Of a stretch of DNA of 7,941 nt, positions 1 through 5,360 are shown piece by piece (the stretch's first letter is position 1; every line of letters starts with the position of its first letter). The stretch lies in the NCBI GenBank assembly GCA_902812455.1, contig CADDZH010000158.1, positions 1 to 7,941 on the forward strand. The letters run 5' to 3'. The notes beneath the pieces are model-generated. The model was not told the origin of the DNA and made no database searches. It was given only the letters and a program-made list of their open reading frames with translations. This DNA comes from Chloroflexota bacterium. Its GTDB lineage: Bacteria; Chloroflexota; Ktedonobacteria; Ktedonobacterales; Ktedonobacteraceae. The position numbers were made by a program, and so were the translations under genes.

Positions 1-127
1 GGGCCAGCGCTGAGGAATCCCGCCGGTGGGAGTCCGAAGCGTCTAGCCAAAGCACCGGCTAAGCTTGTAGTATATTCTACGATGGGTTCGTCTGGACGGG
101 GAGTTCGACTCTCCCCCATCTCCACCA
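1..127 (+). ncRNA. ssrA: tmRNA (transfer-messenger RNA), 3' part; 5' part outside window
   Basis: tmRNA rescues stalled ribosomes, acting as alanyl-tRNA and as mRNA for a degradation tag. Only the 3' part is present. Visible are the run TAAGCTTGTAGTA, typical of the region before the tRNA-like domain, then GGACGGGGAGTTCGACT with a T-arm stem GGGAG/CTCCC around the TTCGACT loop, and the end ATCTCCACCA with an encoded CCA at 125-127. These match the conserved 3' end of bacterial tmRNAs. The tag reading frame and 5' acceptor strand lie left of base 1 and cannot be checked. The ssrA 3' end is a classic target for tyrosine-recombinase elements, and an integrase gene lies 1.4 kb downstream, so the T-arm/CCA segment may be one attachment site. 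That last point is inference. Confidence 0.93.
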
Positions 128-133
128 CACAGG

Positions 134-169
134 CCGCCTGAGAACTGGCTTCCCAGGCGGTTCTGTTTT
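134..169 (+). terminator. Rho-independent terminator of ssrA
   Basis: The arms CCGCCTG (134-140) and CAGGCGG (154-160) form a perfect 7-bp GC-rich stem. GAA/TTC can extend it across one A-C mismatch, leaving a CTGGC loop. A T-rich tail TTCTGTTTT follows at 161-169. It starts seven bases after the tmRNA CCA end, as expected for an ssrA terminator. Confidence 0.8.
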
Positions 170-352
170 GCTTCATGGATCGCAAATAGTGGAGGTGATA
201 GCAAAACTGAGGGCAAAAACCCGTTAGGTTAGGAATAAGTAGCTTTTTTCCGCTTTTTTCCCCACCGATAAAGAATAGTAATTGTTACAGCGTGAAAACA
301 CAATATCTTGTGTGAAAATAAATGCACAACGCAATATATCGTGCCTAATCTA

Positions 353-381
353 TTGACAATTAGCTTGCTGACAATTATACT
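353..381 (+). promoter_or_regulatory. Sigma-70-type promoter of the 307-aa gene
   Basis: A perfect -35 box TTGACA (353-358) and a 17-base spacer precede TATACT (376-381), one mismatch from the consensus -10. Transcription would start near 388, leaving a leader of about 87 bases before the ATG at 475. This is the best promoter match in the window and implies that the gene is transcribed independently of the element's minus-strand cluster. Confidence 0.75.
354..377 (+). repeat. 9-bp direct repeat TGACAATTA overlapping the promoter
   Basis: TGACAATTA occurs at 354-362 and again at 369-377. The start-to-start distance is 15 bases, so the copies cover the -35 box and the start of the -10 box. Repeats placed like this can be binding sites for a regulator, but chance is possible because the consensus boxes contribute part of each copy. 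Confidence 0.4.
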
Positions 382-474
382 TCCCTGCAATATGGTACTG
401 CTTGATGCTAAGTAGAGCTTATTGAGAAGCTTTGGCATGAACTGGAACAACCATATTGGAAAGGTAGTTTTTTT

Positions 475-1398
475 ATGGAAGAAAATCGTCCCGTTGTAGC
501 TGTTGGTATCTCTGAACAAGTAGGCCAACAACAGTCACCAGCTCATCCTTCATCGCTTCAAAAATTTAGATCATTGATAGCTTTTGTAGACGATCAAGAA
601 AAGCGCAACACTCTGCTTGGAAGGCAACCCAGACCAGGAGAGGACCTAACTTTGATTGAGCAGGATATAGCGCGATATAATGCGGCGAGAGTATCCCGTG
701 CAAAATTTACTCATCTAAACCCTGTTGTAGATGAAAGTGATCCGATTTTAGATCAAATTCGCTCTCGCCCTGATATCATCAGCGTCTTTTCTCAGCAGGG
801 ATTACCGTGGCGCACAGTGATGATTGATCTGAAACAAGTTCTTTCCTTCCAGCCAATCGTTCGTGTTGATGATTTGGATGAACGTATAGCTGTTGCCGTC
901 CAGGAATCCAATGCATTAGTAGAATTACTTTTCCCTCAGAATATAAAGATGGAAGCTTATTATGAAGCAAGCGAACAAGGTCATACCATCATCGTATCTA
1001 ATCCCAATCTTACATTTATACCCGCTCAGCTTCCTGTCACGGTTTGGGGACAAACTATGCCGGCCCCTGCATTTATTCCGCAATTCACTATCGGTTTCTT
1101 CAATGTTGTTCATTATCAGGGGCGATACTTTATACGCGATGGCTACCATCGGGCTGCTGGACTTCTTCGCAAAAATACTGATCCACAGCTTATAGTCCCT
1201 GCCATTCTCGTAGAGGCGCAAACATTAAATCAGACAGGATGGCGACCGGGAATGATTGCCGAAGCCATATTACTAAGCGATCATCCGCCATTTGTAAGTG
1301 ACTTTTGGGATGATACTGTTGCTTACGATTTATTGCGACAAGCAAAACGTAGAGTATTCCGTATGCATCTAGACTTTTTTGAGATCGCCGTATCCTGA
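475..1398 (+). CDS. Unrecognised 307-aa protein with ParB/sulfiredoxin-like DGYHR motif
   Basis: I do not recognise the family. The ATG at 475 is preceded by GGAAAGG (458-464), a fair Shine-Dalgarno site, and by a strong promoter. The N-terminal 110 residues are polar and probably helical. A second half follows with IDLKQVLSF (117-125) and, after alternating strands, YFIRDGYHRAAGLL at 218-231 and a hydrophobic strand VPAILVEA (241-248). A strand-(D/G)xxHR-helix-strand order is what ParB-like and sulfiredoxin-like folds show around their nucleotide-binding loop, so a ParB-fold enzyme or nucleotide-binding role is possible (inference). There is no signal peptide or membrane segment. The gene is more AT-rich than its neighbours. 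It lies alone between ssrA and the convergent integrase, the usual place for cargo in an integrative element. It appears intact. Confidence 0.85.
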   Translation: MEENRPVVAVGISEQVGQQQSPAHPSSLQKFRSLIAFVDDQEKRNTLLGRQPRPGEDLTLIEQDIARYNAARVSRAKFTHLNPVVDESDPILDQIRSRPDIISVFSQQGLPWRTVMIDLKQVLSFQPIVRVDDLDERIAVAVQESNALVELLFPQNIKMEAYYEASEQGHTIIVSNPNLTFIPAQLPVTVWGQTMPAPAFIPQFTIGFFNVVHYQGRYFIRDGYHRAAGLLRKNTDPQLIVPAILVEAQTLNQTGWRPGMIAEAILLSDHPPFVSDFWDDTVAYDLLRQAKRRVFRMHLDFFEIAVS

Positions 1399-1442
1399 TA
1401 ATGCGGTAGCCCCATTCAAAAAGTTATCAAAAGCTCTGCTAT

Positions 1443-1483
1443 AGTAGAGGGCTAGAAATTACTATGATATCTAGCTCTCTACT
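1443..1483. terminator. Bidirectional hairpin terminator between convergent genes
   Basis: AGTAGAGGGCTAGA (1443-1456) pairs with TCTAGCTCTCTACT (1470-1483) over 14 positions, with only one G-U wobble and a 13-base loop. It sits between the stop of the 307-aa gene (1398) and the stop of int (1521), which converge, so it can serve both strands. The T-tracts on either side are weak (CCTTT on +, CTTTT further out on -), so efficiency is uncertain. Confidence 0.6.
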
Positions 1484-1485
1484 CC

Positions 1486-1501
1486 TTTGCATCATTGCAA
1501 A
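1486..1501. repeat. Short perfect inverted repeat TTTGCA-TCAT-TGCAAA
   Basis: Six-base arms at 1486-1491 and 1496-1501 with a four-base spacer, just after the large hairpin and 20 bases from the int stop. It could be a second small terminator stem or a recombinase or regulator binding site near the integrase end. Function is unknown. Confidence 0.4.
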
Positions 1502-1520
1502 CAGCTATTATGCTTTGATA

Positions 1521-2678
1521 TTAGCTCAGGCCTCTACCTTCCTCTTTATCACGCCTGAAAACGCCATCCCATTTCTCGACGACCTCTTGCTGCATTGAGG
1601 GCAACAAATGGGAGTACCGCCCTAACGTTATGGCAATGTCACTGTGCCCAAGTAACTCTTGAATAACTTTCATGTTAACCCCCATACTCAATAGGATCGT
1701 TGCCGCACTGTGCCTGAGATCATGAAAGTGCATGTGCGGTACGCCAGCTTCTATGAGCAACTTCTTGAACATCCTCAAAAGGTAGTTAGGATTGAAGTAT
1801 CCGCCTTGCAGATCGGGAAAGACCAGATCACGGTTTTCCCAGGCGTCACCCTGTTGGAGTCGTTGCTCTAGCTGCTGGACACGGTGCTGCTTGAGCATAT
1901 CAAGAAGGAACGTAGGAATGTTAATCAGCCGCTTGCCAGCCGCCGTTTTCGGTTCTGTCTCGACGTACCCATATTTCGGGATATAATCCACTGTATGGAG
2001 CACTTGCAGCGTCCGGCGCTCAAAATCGATATTTGACCATCGTAGTGCCAGCAACTCACCCCGACGCATCCCTGTCACAACCGCCATTGTGAGCAATACT
2101 TCAAGACGATGTTCGCGTACACTGCGCAACAACATTTGTGCTTGATCAAGCGTTAAAGGCGTAACTTCACGGCTGACGATACGAGGTGGTGTCACAAGGT
2201 CACAAACATTCCTTGACACATAATTCCACCGGACTGCATTATCGAGAGCCAGGTGCAAAACGCCATGAATAGAGTTGATAGTTTTCGATGAAAGGCCCTC
2301 TTGAGCCTTCTTCGTGTAAAACCGGCGTACTTGCTCAGCCGTGAGCTTCTGTAGCCTGACTTCCCCTAGATCGGCAACAATGTACTTGATCAGCTTCTTA
2401 TATTTCACATAAGCGCTTACCCGAAGCTTGTCTTTGTGAACGTTCTCTATCCAGTCCTCCAGGTAGTCCCTAAGCTTCTTTTGAGGGCCAGTCGCTAATG
2501 TTCCCTGCTCCAATTCGCGCAAGGCTTCATTCTTCTTTTTGAGAGCCTCTTGCTTTGTCTTACAATAGAACTTCTTCCGCTTCCCTGGCCCAAGTGAAAT
2601 TTCCGCGACCCAACGTTTACGCTCTTCCCAATAGTACACTGAGCCTTCATGATGCCCACGCCGTTTTTGTTCAGCCAT
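1521..2678 (-). CDS. int: Tyrosine recombinase / phage-type integrase
   Basis: This 385-aa protein would catalyse site-specific integration and excision of the element. Residues 1-65 are a basic AP2-like arm-binding region (GSVYYWEERKRWVAE). About 70-165 is the SAM-like core-binding domain. 172-365 is the catalytic domain with the full set of active residues: R205 in TGMRRGEL, K244 in PKTAAGKR, H319 and R322 in HDLRHS, H345 in LLGHSD, and nucleophile Y355 in RYSH. Length is normal for the family, and it looks intact. The chosen ATG has AGGAG (2687-2691) eight bases upstream, and that site overlaps the stop codon of the excisionase gene, suggesting translational coupling. It is the last gene of the minus-strand cluster, oriented toward ssrA. 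The target site (ssrA end) is inferred. Confidence 0.96.
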   Translation of the reverse strand: MAEQKRRGHHEGSVYYWEERKRWVAEISLGPGKRKKFYCKTKQEALKKKNEALRELEQGTLATGPQKKLRDYLEDWIENVHKDKLRVSAYVKYKKLIKYIVADLGEVRLQKLTAEQVRRFYTKKAQEGLSSKTINSIHGVLHLALDNAVRWNYVSRNVCDLVTPPRIVSREVTPLTLDQAQMLLRSVREHRLEVLLTMAVVTGMRRGELLALRWSNIDFERRTLQVLHTVDYIPKYGYVETEPKTAAGKRLINIPTFLLDMLKQHRVQQLEQRLQQGDAWENRDLVFPDLQGGYFNPNYLLRMFKKLLIEAGVPHMHFHDLRHSAATILLSMGVNMKVIQELLGHSDIAITLGRYSHLLPSMQQEVVEKWDGVFRRDKEEGRGLS

Positions 2679-2689
2679 GATGACATCTC

Positions 2690-2902
2690 CTATGCGATCT
2701 GCTGTTCGCGCTCTTTGAGCCAGACCTGTAGCGAGTCAGGATGAACCCGCCGTATTCTCCCGACAACAATAGAAGGCAATCCTTCACGGTAGATGAAATT
2801 ATATACCGTTTGCCGACACACGCCTAGCTGAATTGCCACATCTGTAACTGATAACAATACTTGCTGGACTCTCGATTCCCTCTCGCTCACCAACTTGCCC
2901 AT
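2690..2902 (-). CDS. xis: Excisionase-family helix-turn-helix protein
   Basis: A 70-aa protein with the excisionase / HTH_17 (MerR-like) pattern. A helix-turn-helix lies at about 18-36 (LSVTDVAIQLGVCRQTVYNF), followed by a short strand, the wing GRIRRV (48-53) and PDSLQVWLKE (55-64). Such proteins bind attachment-site DNA and direct the integrase toward excision, and some also regulate transcription. AAAGGA lies eight bases before the ATG. The TAG stop forms part of the int ribosome-binding site, with 11 bases between the two genes, so the pair is co-translated. The xis role is inferred from size, fold and position. A purely regulatory role is the alternative. Confidence 0.88.
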   Translation of the reverse strand: MGKLVSERESRVQQVLLSVTDVAIQLGVCRQTVYNFIYREGLPSIVVGRIRRVHPDSLQVWLKEREQQIA

Positions 2903-2934
2903 ATTCGATATCCTTTCATATGGCTTGCCATTGA

Positions 2935-3534
2935 CTATGCAGGCCGAAATGCCCTTGCCACATGCTCCCAGGCGATCACCGTATACGTGTTCTGGATCAG
3001 TTCGTTGACTAACACCGGCAACACTGAATACTCAAGAACTCCATCAGAACCGCTAAACAGCGTATCAACCTGTTCCCGAAACCACTCCATCAAGCGATCC
3101 GCACACTCGTAGAGATTGGAGCGTGCTTGTAGCATCTCTTGCACGAACGCCAGAAGCCATCCATCGCTCAGGATGAATTGGTACAATGTCACGGTAAACA
3201 GGTTCTTGCTCTCCTTTACGCGGCCCGTGAGCAGCTTGACCAGTTCATCCCAATCAACACAGGCCAGCGCCGAGCCAGCCAAATCCCACGCCAGCAACCG
3301 CATCTGTTCATCAAACCGGCCGCCCCATGCAGAATACACATACAACCGCTTGAAGATCATGGCCTTGACCCAGGTTGCCAGGAGGTTGCCAGCCTGACGA
3401 TCATTGGAGGTCGTAGCCACCACGGCCATGACCTCTTGCATCAGAACCTGCTCATTGCTCAAATGCAGGTGCATCAGCCACGTAAAGCGATTTTCCCAGC
3501 CGTTATATTCGCTCAGTTCCACATCATCCCTCAC
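2935..3534 (-). CDS. Hypothetical 199-aa mobile-element protein with NGWxNxxTW motif
   Basis: No function is known to me. Near the N-terminus it has YNGWENRFTWLMHLHLSN (9-26), which resembles the NGxxNxxTWxxxLWLxN opening of a small protein family found in phages, plasmids and integrative elements. Most of the rest looks helical with many aromatic residues, and I see no catalytic motif or membrane segment. The start is uncertain. The first GTG (3534) has no good ribosome-binding site, while an in-frame GTG four codons later (3522) has GAGGG five bases before it and may be the true start. It ends 32 bases before the xis ATG, within the minus-strand cluster. A hairpin (3547-3575) lies directly upstream and may control it. 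Confidence 0.8.
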   Translation of the reverse strand: MRDDVELSEYNGWENRFTWLMHLHLSNEQVLMQEVMAVVATTSNDRQAGNLLATWVKAMIFKRLYVYSAWGGRFDEQMRLLAWDLAGSALACVDWDELVKLLTGRVKESKNLFTVTLYQFILSDGWLLAFVQEMLQARSNLYECADRLMEWFREQVDTLFSGSDGVLEYSVLPVLVNELIQNTYTVIAWEHVARAFRPA

Positions 3535-3546
3535 ATTTCCATAGAA

Positions 3547-3575
3547 AAGAGGCCAGCTACGACAGCCAGCCTCTT
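3547..3575 (-). terminator. Hairpin with T-tract upstream of the 199-aa gene (terminator or attenuator)
   Basis: AAGAGGC (3547-3553) and GCCTCTT (3569-3575) form a 7-bp stem. GCT/AGC (3556-3558/3564-3566) extends it beyond a CA/CA internal loop, leaving a five-base loop. Read on the minus strand, the stem runs into TTTTCT, as in an intrinsic terminator. It stands inside the cluster, just 12 bases before the first GTG of the 199-aa gene, so it may partly stop rep transcription before it reaches xis and int, or act as an attenuator. Confidence 0.5.
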
Positions 3576-3672
3576 GTCACACACACCCGATATATGCCAT
3601 GGAGCACCAATCCCTTCCAGGGAACCGGATTCGGCTCATAGCTTGCTATTGTGTTTCTCTCACCTCTTTCCC

Positions 3673-3876
3673 CTAGATCACTAAATCCGCAGGATCACCC
3701 TCGTAGCTGTCCTCGATAACCACCCGCTTGACGTGTATCTTGCTCCAATCCGCACAGGAAGGGATATATGCCAGCGCCTTGCGTATGGCTTCTTCCCTCG
3801 TTTCCGCCGAATGCAAAGTCTGACTGAGGGTGCGTGTCTCCTCATACCAAATCGTCACCCGCCAAATTATGACCAT
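3673..3876 (-). CDS. Hypothetical 67-aa protein downstream of rep
   Basis: Unrecognised. The protein starts with a likely beta strand (MVIIWRVTIWYEE), then a helix-forming stretch TREEAIRKALAYI (26-38) and a second strand pair ending IHVKRVVIEDSYEGD. This small alpha/beta pattern is seen in many short phage and plasmid proteins. The ATG at 3876 has GAGAGGG (3884-3890) seven bases upstream, and that site overlaps the TGA of rep (3889-3891), so the two are probably translationally coupled. No signal peptide or membrane segment. The coupled ribosome site supports a real gene despite its size. Confidence 0.7.
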   Translation of the reverse strand: MVIIWRVTIWYEETRTLSQTLHSAETREEAIRKALAYIPSCADWSKIHVKRVVIEDSYEGDPADLVI

Positions 3877-3888
3877 CGTTCTGCCCTC

Positions 3889-5121
3889 TCACGATACTTG
3901 CAGCCCAAACTTGACGCGCTTGCGCTGAACCTCAGTTCCAAACTCACGTTCTTTGCGTTCGAGGTACGCCTGTCCATGTTTGGCGAGCCAATGCAGGAAC
4001 ATTGACAGATCAGCATCAGGATCAGCCAGGTCATCCCCGATCCAGGACGACAGCGAGGTAGCATAGCCCAGGATCGCCTCTAAGCCCTTCTCGATGTTGT
4101 GATCCTCATGCCGCTTGCGCACGAGCTTGCGCATGTTTTGTGGCATCGGCATCGTATCAGCAAACGCGGCTTGCACCACCTTCCAGGCCGGATGGGTTGG
4201 CCAGCGCGCACGGTTTTTGTCATCATTGGGAGCCACACAGCGCAGCCAGCCATCCGGTTCATCATTGTCCCTAGTCTCAACATGCCCAGCCGCATACGCC
4301 CATAGCACCGGCAACCGCTCCGGTAGCTCAAAGGCGTTCTCCACACCCCAGAACACATCCTCTTGACACAGTTCATGCAGCGCTTCGCGTTTGAACTTGA
4401 ACTCGACCCGCCACACCTGTCCGTCATCTTCTTGCCAGCCATGCAGCCGCCAGATGTCGCAAAACCACTCTTTGCCGGACTGTTTCATCTCGCGCGTTTT
4501 GTCGTAGATGGTGCAGGAAAGCGAGCCGCGTTTGGAGAAGTCGAAGCCGGTTTCTTGCAAGCCGTAAGTATGTTCCTGCACCTGTATATCAAAGGCCCAA
4601 TCTGGTTCGTAGTGGATATCCCGCTTGCGTGAGCGTGAGATGAAGTTCTTGCGCCGATCCAATGAGGGAAAGTCCTGCCAGCCCGCCGTATCCGCACACA
4701 AATGGATTTCCGATGGTTGCAGATGCATCGCTTGCCCGAATATTCCTGTCAAGAAGGCATCCAGCCAGACCAGGGCATCAGGCAGGCCCGTACATGACCA
4801 CAAGTATTGAGAACTCAGGCGTACCGCTCCGACGCCGTTCCACTTGCCGCGAGCCAGGTAGAGTGTGATATCCGGCGTCTTTAACATCCAGGGCCATTGC
4901 CCTTGACCGGCCCCGTTGGGTTGCATCTGCAAGGACGCCTCATTGAACACCCAGGGCGTGATGAAAGGTTCGCCCAATTCTTGCGCCGTCTTTTTCCATT
5001 CATCCAGCAGCGAAGCCAAACCCACATCGATTTCGCGCCTGATCGGTTTGTCGTTGTCCATATAGTACACATTCAGCAACAGGGTATCCACCCCGCGATT
5101 GACTACTCGCACCTCATCCAT
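3889..5121 (-). CDS. Replication initiation protein, Rep_trans-like (rolling-circle type)
   Basis: A 410-aa protein resembling the Rep_trans initiators of rolling-circle plasmids and integrative elements (the family of NicK-type proteins), which nick the origin strand. Visible are the opening VDTLLLN (11-17), a strand EIHLCADTAGWQDF (138-151), GSLSCTIYDKTRE (199-211) and WRVEFKFKREAL (237-248), which correspond to the D-strand, YxKxxE and RvE elements of that family. I cannot assign the catalytic tyrosine with certainty. The C-terminal part (300-410) is basic and helical. The ATG at 5121 was chosen because AGGAGG (5128-5133) lies six bases upstream. The frame stays open 51 codons further, to 5274, but that extension has no ribosome site. 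First gene of the minus-strand cluster. The nick site was not found. Confidence 0.78.
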   Translation of the reverse strand: MDEVRVVNRGVDTLLLNVYYMDNDKPIRREIDVGLASLLDEWKKTAQELGEPFITPWVFNEASLQMQPNGAGQGQWPWMLKTPDITLYLARGKWNGVGAVRLSSQYLWSCTGLPDALVWLDAFLTGIFGQAMHLQPSEIHLCADTAGWQDFPSLDRRKNFISRSRKRDIHYEPDWAFDIQVQEHTYGLQETGFDFSKRGSLSCTIYDKTREMKQSGKEWFCDIWRLHGWQEDDGQVWRVEFKFKREALHELCQEDVFWGVENAFELPERLPVLWAYAAGHVETRDNDEPDGWLRCVAPNDDKNRARWPTHPAWKVVQAAFADTMPMPQNMRKLVRKRHEDHNIEKGLEAILGYATSLSSWIGDDLADPDADLSMFLHWLAKHGQAYLERKEREFGTEVQRKRVKFGLQVS

Positions 5122-5124
5122 AAA

Positions 5125-5133
5125 CCACCTCCT
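5125..5133 (-). promoter_or_regulatory. Shine-Dalgarno site deciding the rep start
   Basis: AGGAGGTGG on the minus strand, with its AGGAGG core six bases before the ATG at 5121. It fixes the rep start well inside a longer open frame. Confidence 0.8.
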
Positions 5134-5172
5134 ATCCTCTCCCTGACAGAACATAGAGCAATTACCTGGAAT

Positions 5173-5184
5173 ATCACCTCCTTT
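5173..5184 (-). promoter_or_regulatory. Second, orphan Shine-Dalgarno sequence AAAGGAGGTGAT
   Basis: This is a full complement of the 16S rRNA 3' end, lying in the rep leader about 50 bases before the rep start. No ATG or GTG follows at a normal distance; the nearest in-frame ATG (5154) is 18 bases away. It might serve as a ribosome standby site or the start site of a tiny leader frame. Confidence 0.4.
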
Positions 5185-5284
5185 CAAGAGCAAAGTTCCA
5201 TAAAACACCAGGACATCACGGACTACGAGGAACCAACATCTACGAATATGGATAGAAACATGAGACTCTTTCACAAGGAAGCTC

Positions 5285-5297
5285 CCCTGTTTCAGGG
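5285..5297. promoter_or_regulatory. Small palindrome next to the -35 box (possible operator)
   Basis: CCCTG-TTT-CAGGG is a perfect inverted repeat that ends one base before the -35 box of the EVE-gene promoter. It also lies downstream of the candidate rep promoter on the other strand, so a protein bound here could affect both. No regulator is identified. Confidence 0.3.
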
Positions 5298-5298
5298 C

Positions 5299-5327
5299 TT
5301 GAGCACAAATGAACTCCTCGTTATAAT
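5299..5327 (+). promoter_or_regulatory. Sigma-70-type promoter of the EVE-NOV_C gene
   Basis: TTGAGC (5299-5304), a 17-base spacer, and a perfect -10 TATAAT (5322-5327). Transcription should start near 5334, about 27 bases before the ATG at 5361, leaving room for the ribosome site GGAGGT at 5349-5354. Confidence 0.7.
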
Positions 5328-5347
5328 GGGAACCATCAGACTGTTCA
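5320..5347 (-). promoter_or_regulatory. Possible divergent promoter for the rep cluster
   Basis: On the minus strand TGAACA (5347-5342) and TATAAC (5325-5320) are 16 bases apart. The -10 overlaps the -10 of the divergent EVE-gene promoter because TTATAA is palindromic. The -35 match is weak (4 of 6), so this is tentative. It would give a leader of about 190 bases before rep. Confidence 0.28.
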
Positions 5348-5360
5348 TGGAGGTCATGTC

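Larger units (their letters stand above)
128..474. other. Intergenic region between ssrA and the 307-aa gene
   Basis: No credible gene. It holds the ssrA terminator (134-169), two T-runs (six Ts each, about 243-258) with no convincing stem, and the promoter at 353-381 for the following gene. The base composition is clearly AT-rich. An open frame on the minus strand here has no start signal and ends inside the promoter and coding start of the 307-aa gene, so it is not annotated. Confidence 0.7.
128..5121. mobile_element. Putative integrative element: cargo ORF + int-xis-orf-orf-rep, left end next to ssrA (right end undetermined)
   Basis: A tyrosine recombinase, an excisionase-type HTH protein, two small proteins of mobile-element type and a Rep_trans-like initiator sit in one minus-strand cluster ending toward a tmRNA gene. 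This content fits a small integrative element that excises, replicates by rolling circle and re-integrates. The left boundary at ssrA is inferred from the known preference of such integrases for tRNA and tmRNA 3' ends. I searched by eye for a second copy of the T-arm/CCA segment and found none, so the right end may lie beyond the window. The coordinates give the minimal supported extent. No relaxase, coupling protein or transfer genes are present. Confidence 0.5.

Noticed and set aside
229..531. 100-aa open frame on the minus strand between ssrA and the 307-aa gene
   Set aside because: It has no ribosome site or recognisable product, covers the promoter at 353-381 and overlaps the start of the better-supported 307-aa gene.
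3139..3684. 181-aa plus-strand open frame opposite the 199-aa gene
   Set aside because: Low-complexity, His/Gln/Pro-rich translation antisense to a better gene, with no start signal.
5122..5274. N-terminal extension of rep to an ATG at 5274 (51 extra residues)
   Set aside because: There is no ribosome site at 5274. The extension is not family-like, while the ATG at 5121 has AGGAGG six bases upstream and is directly followed by the VDTLLLN opening.
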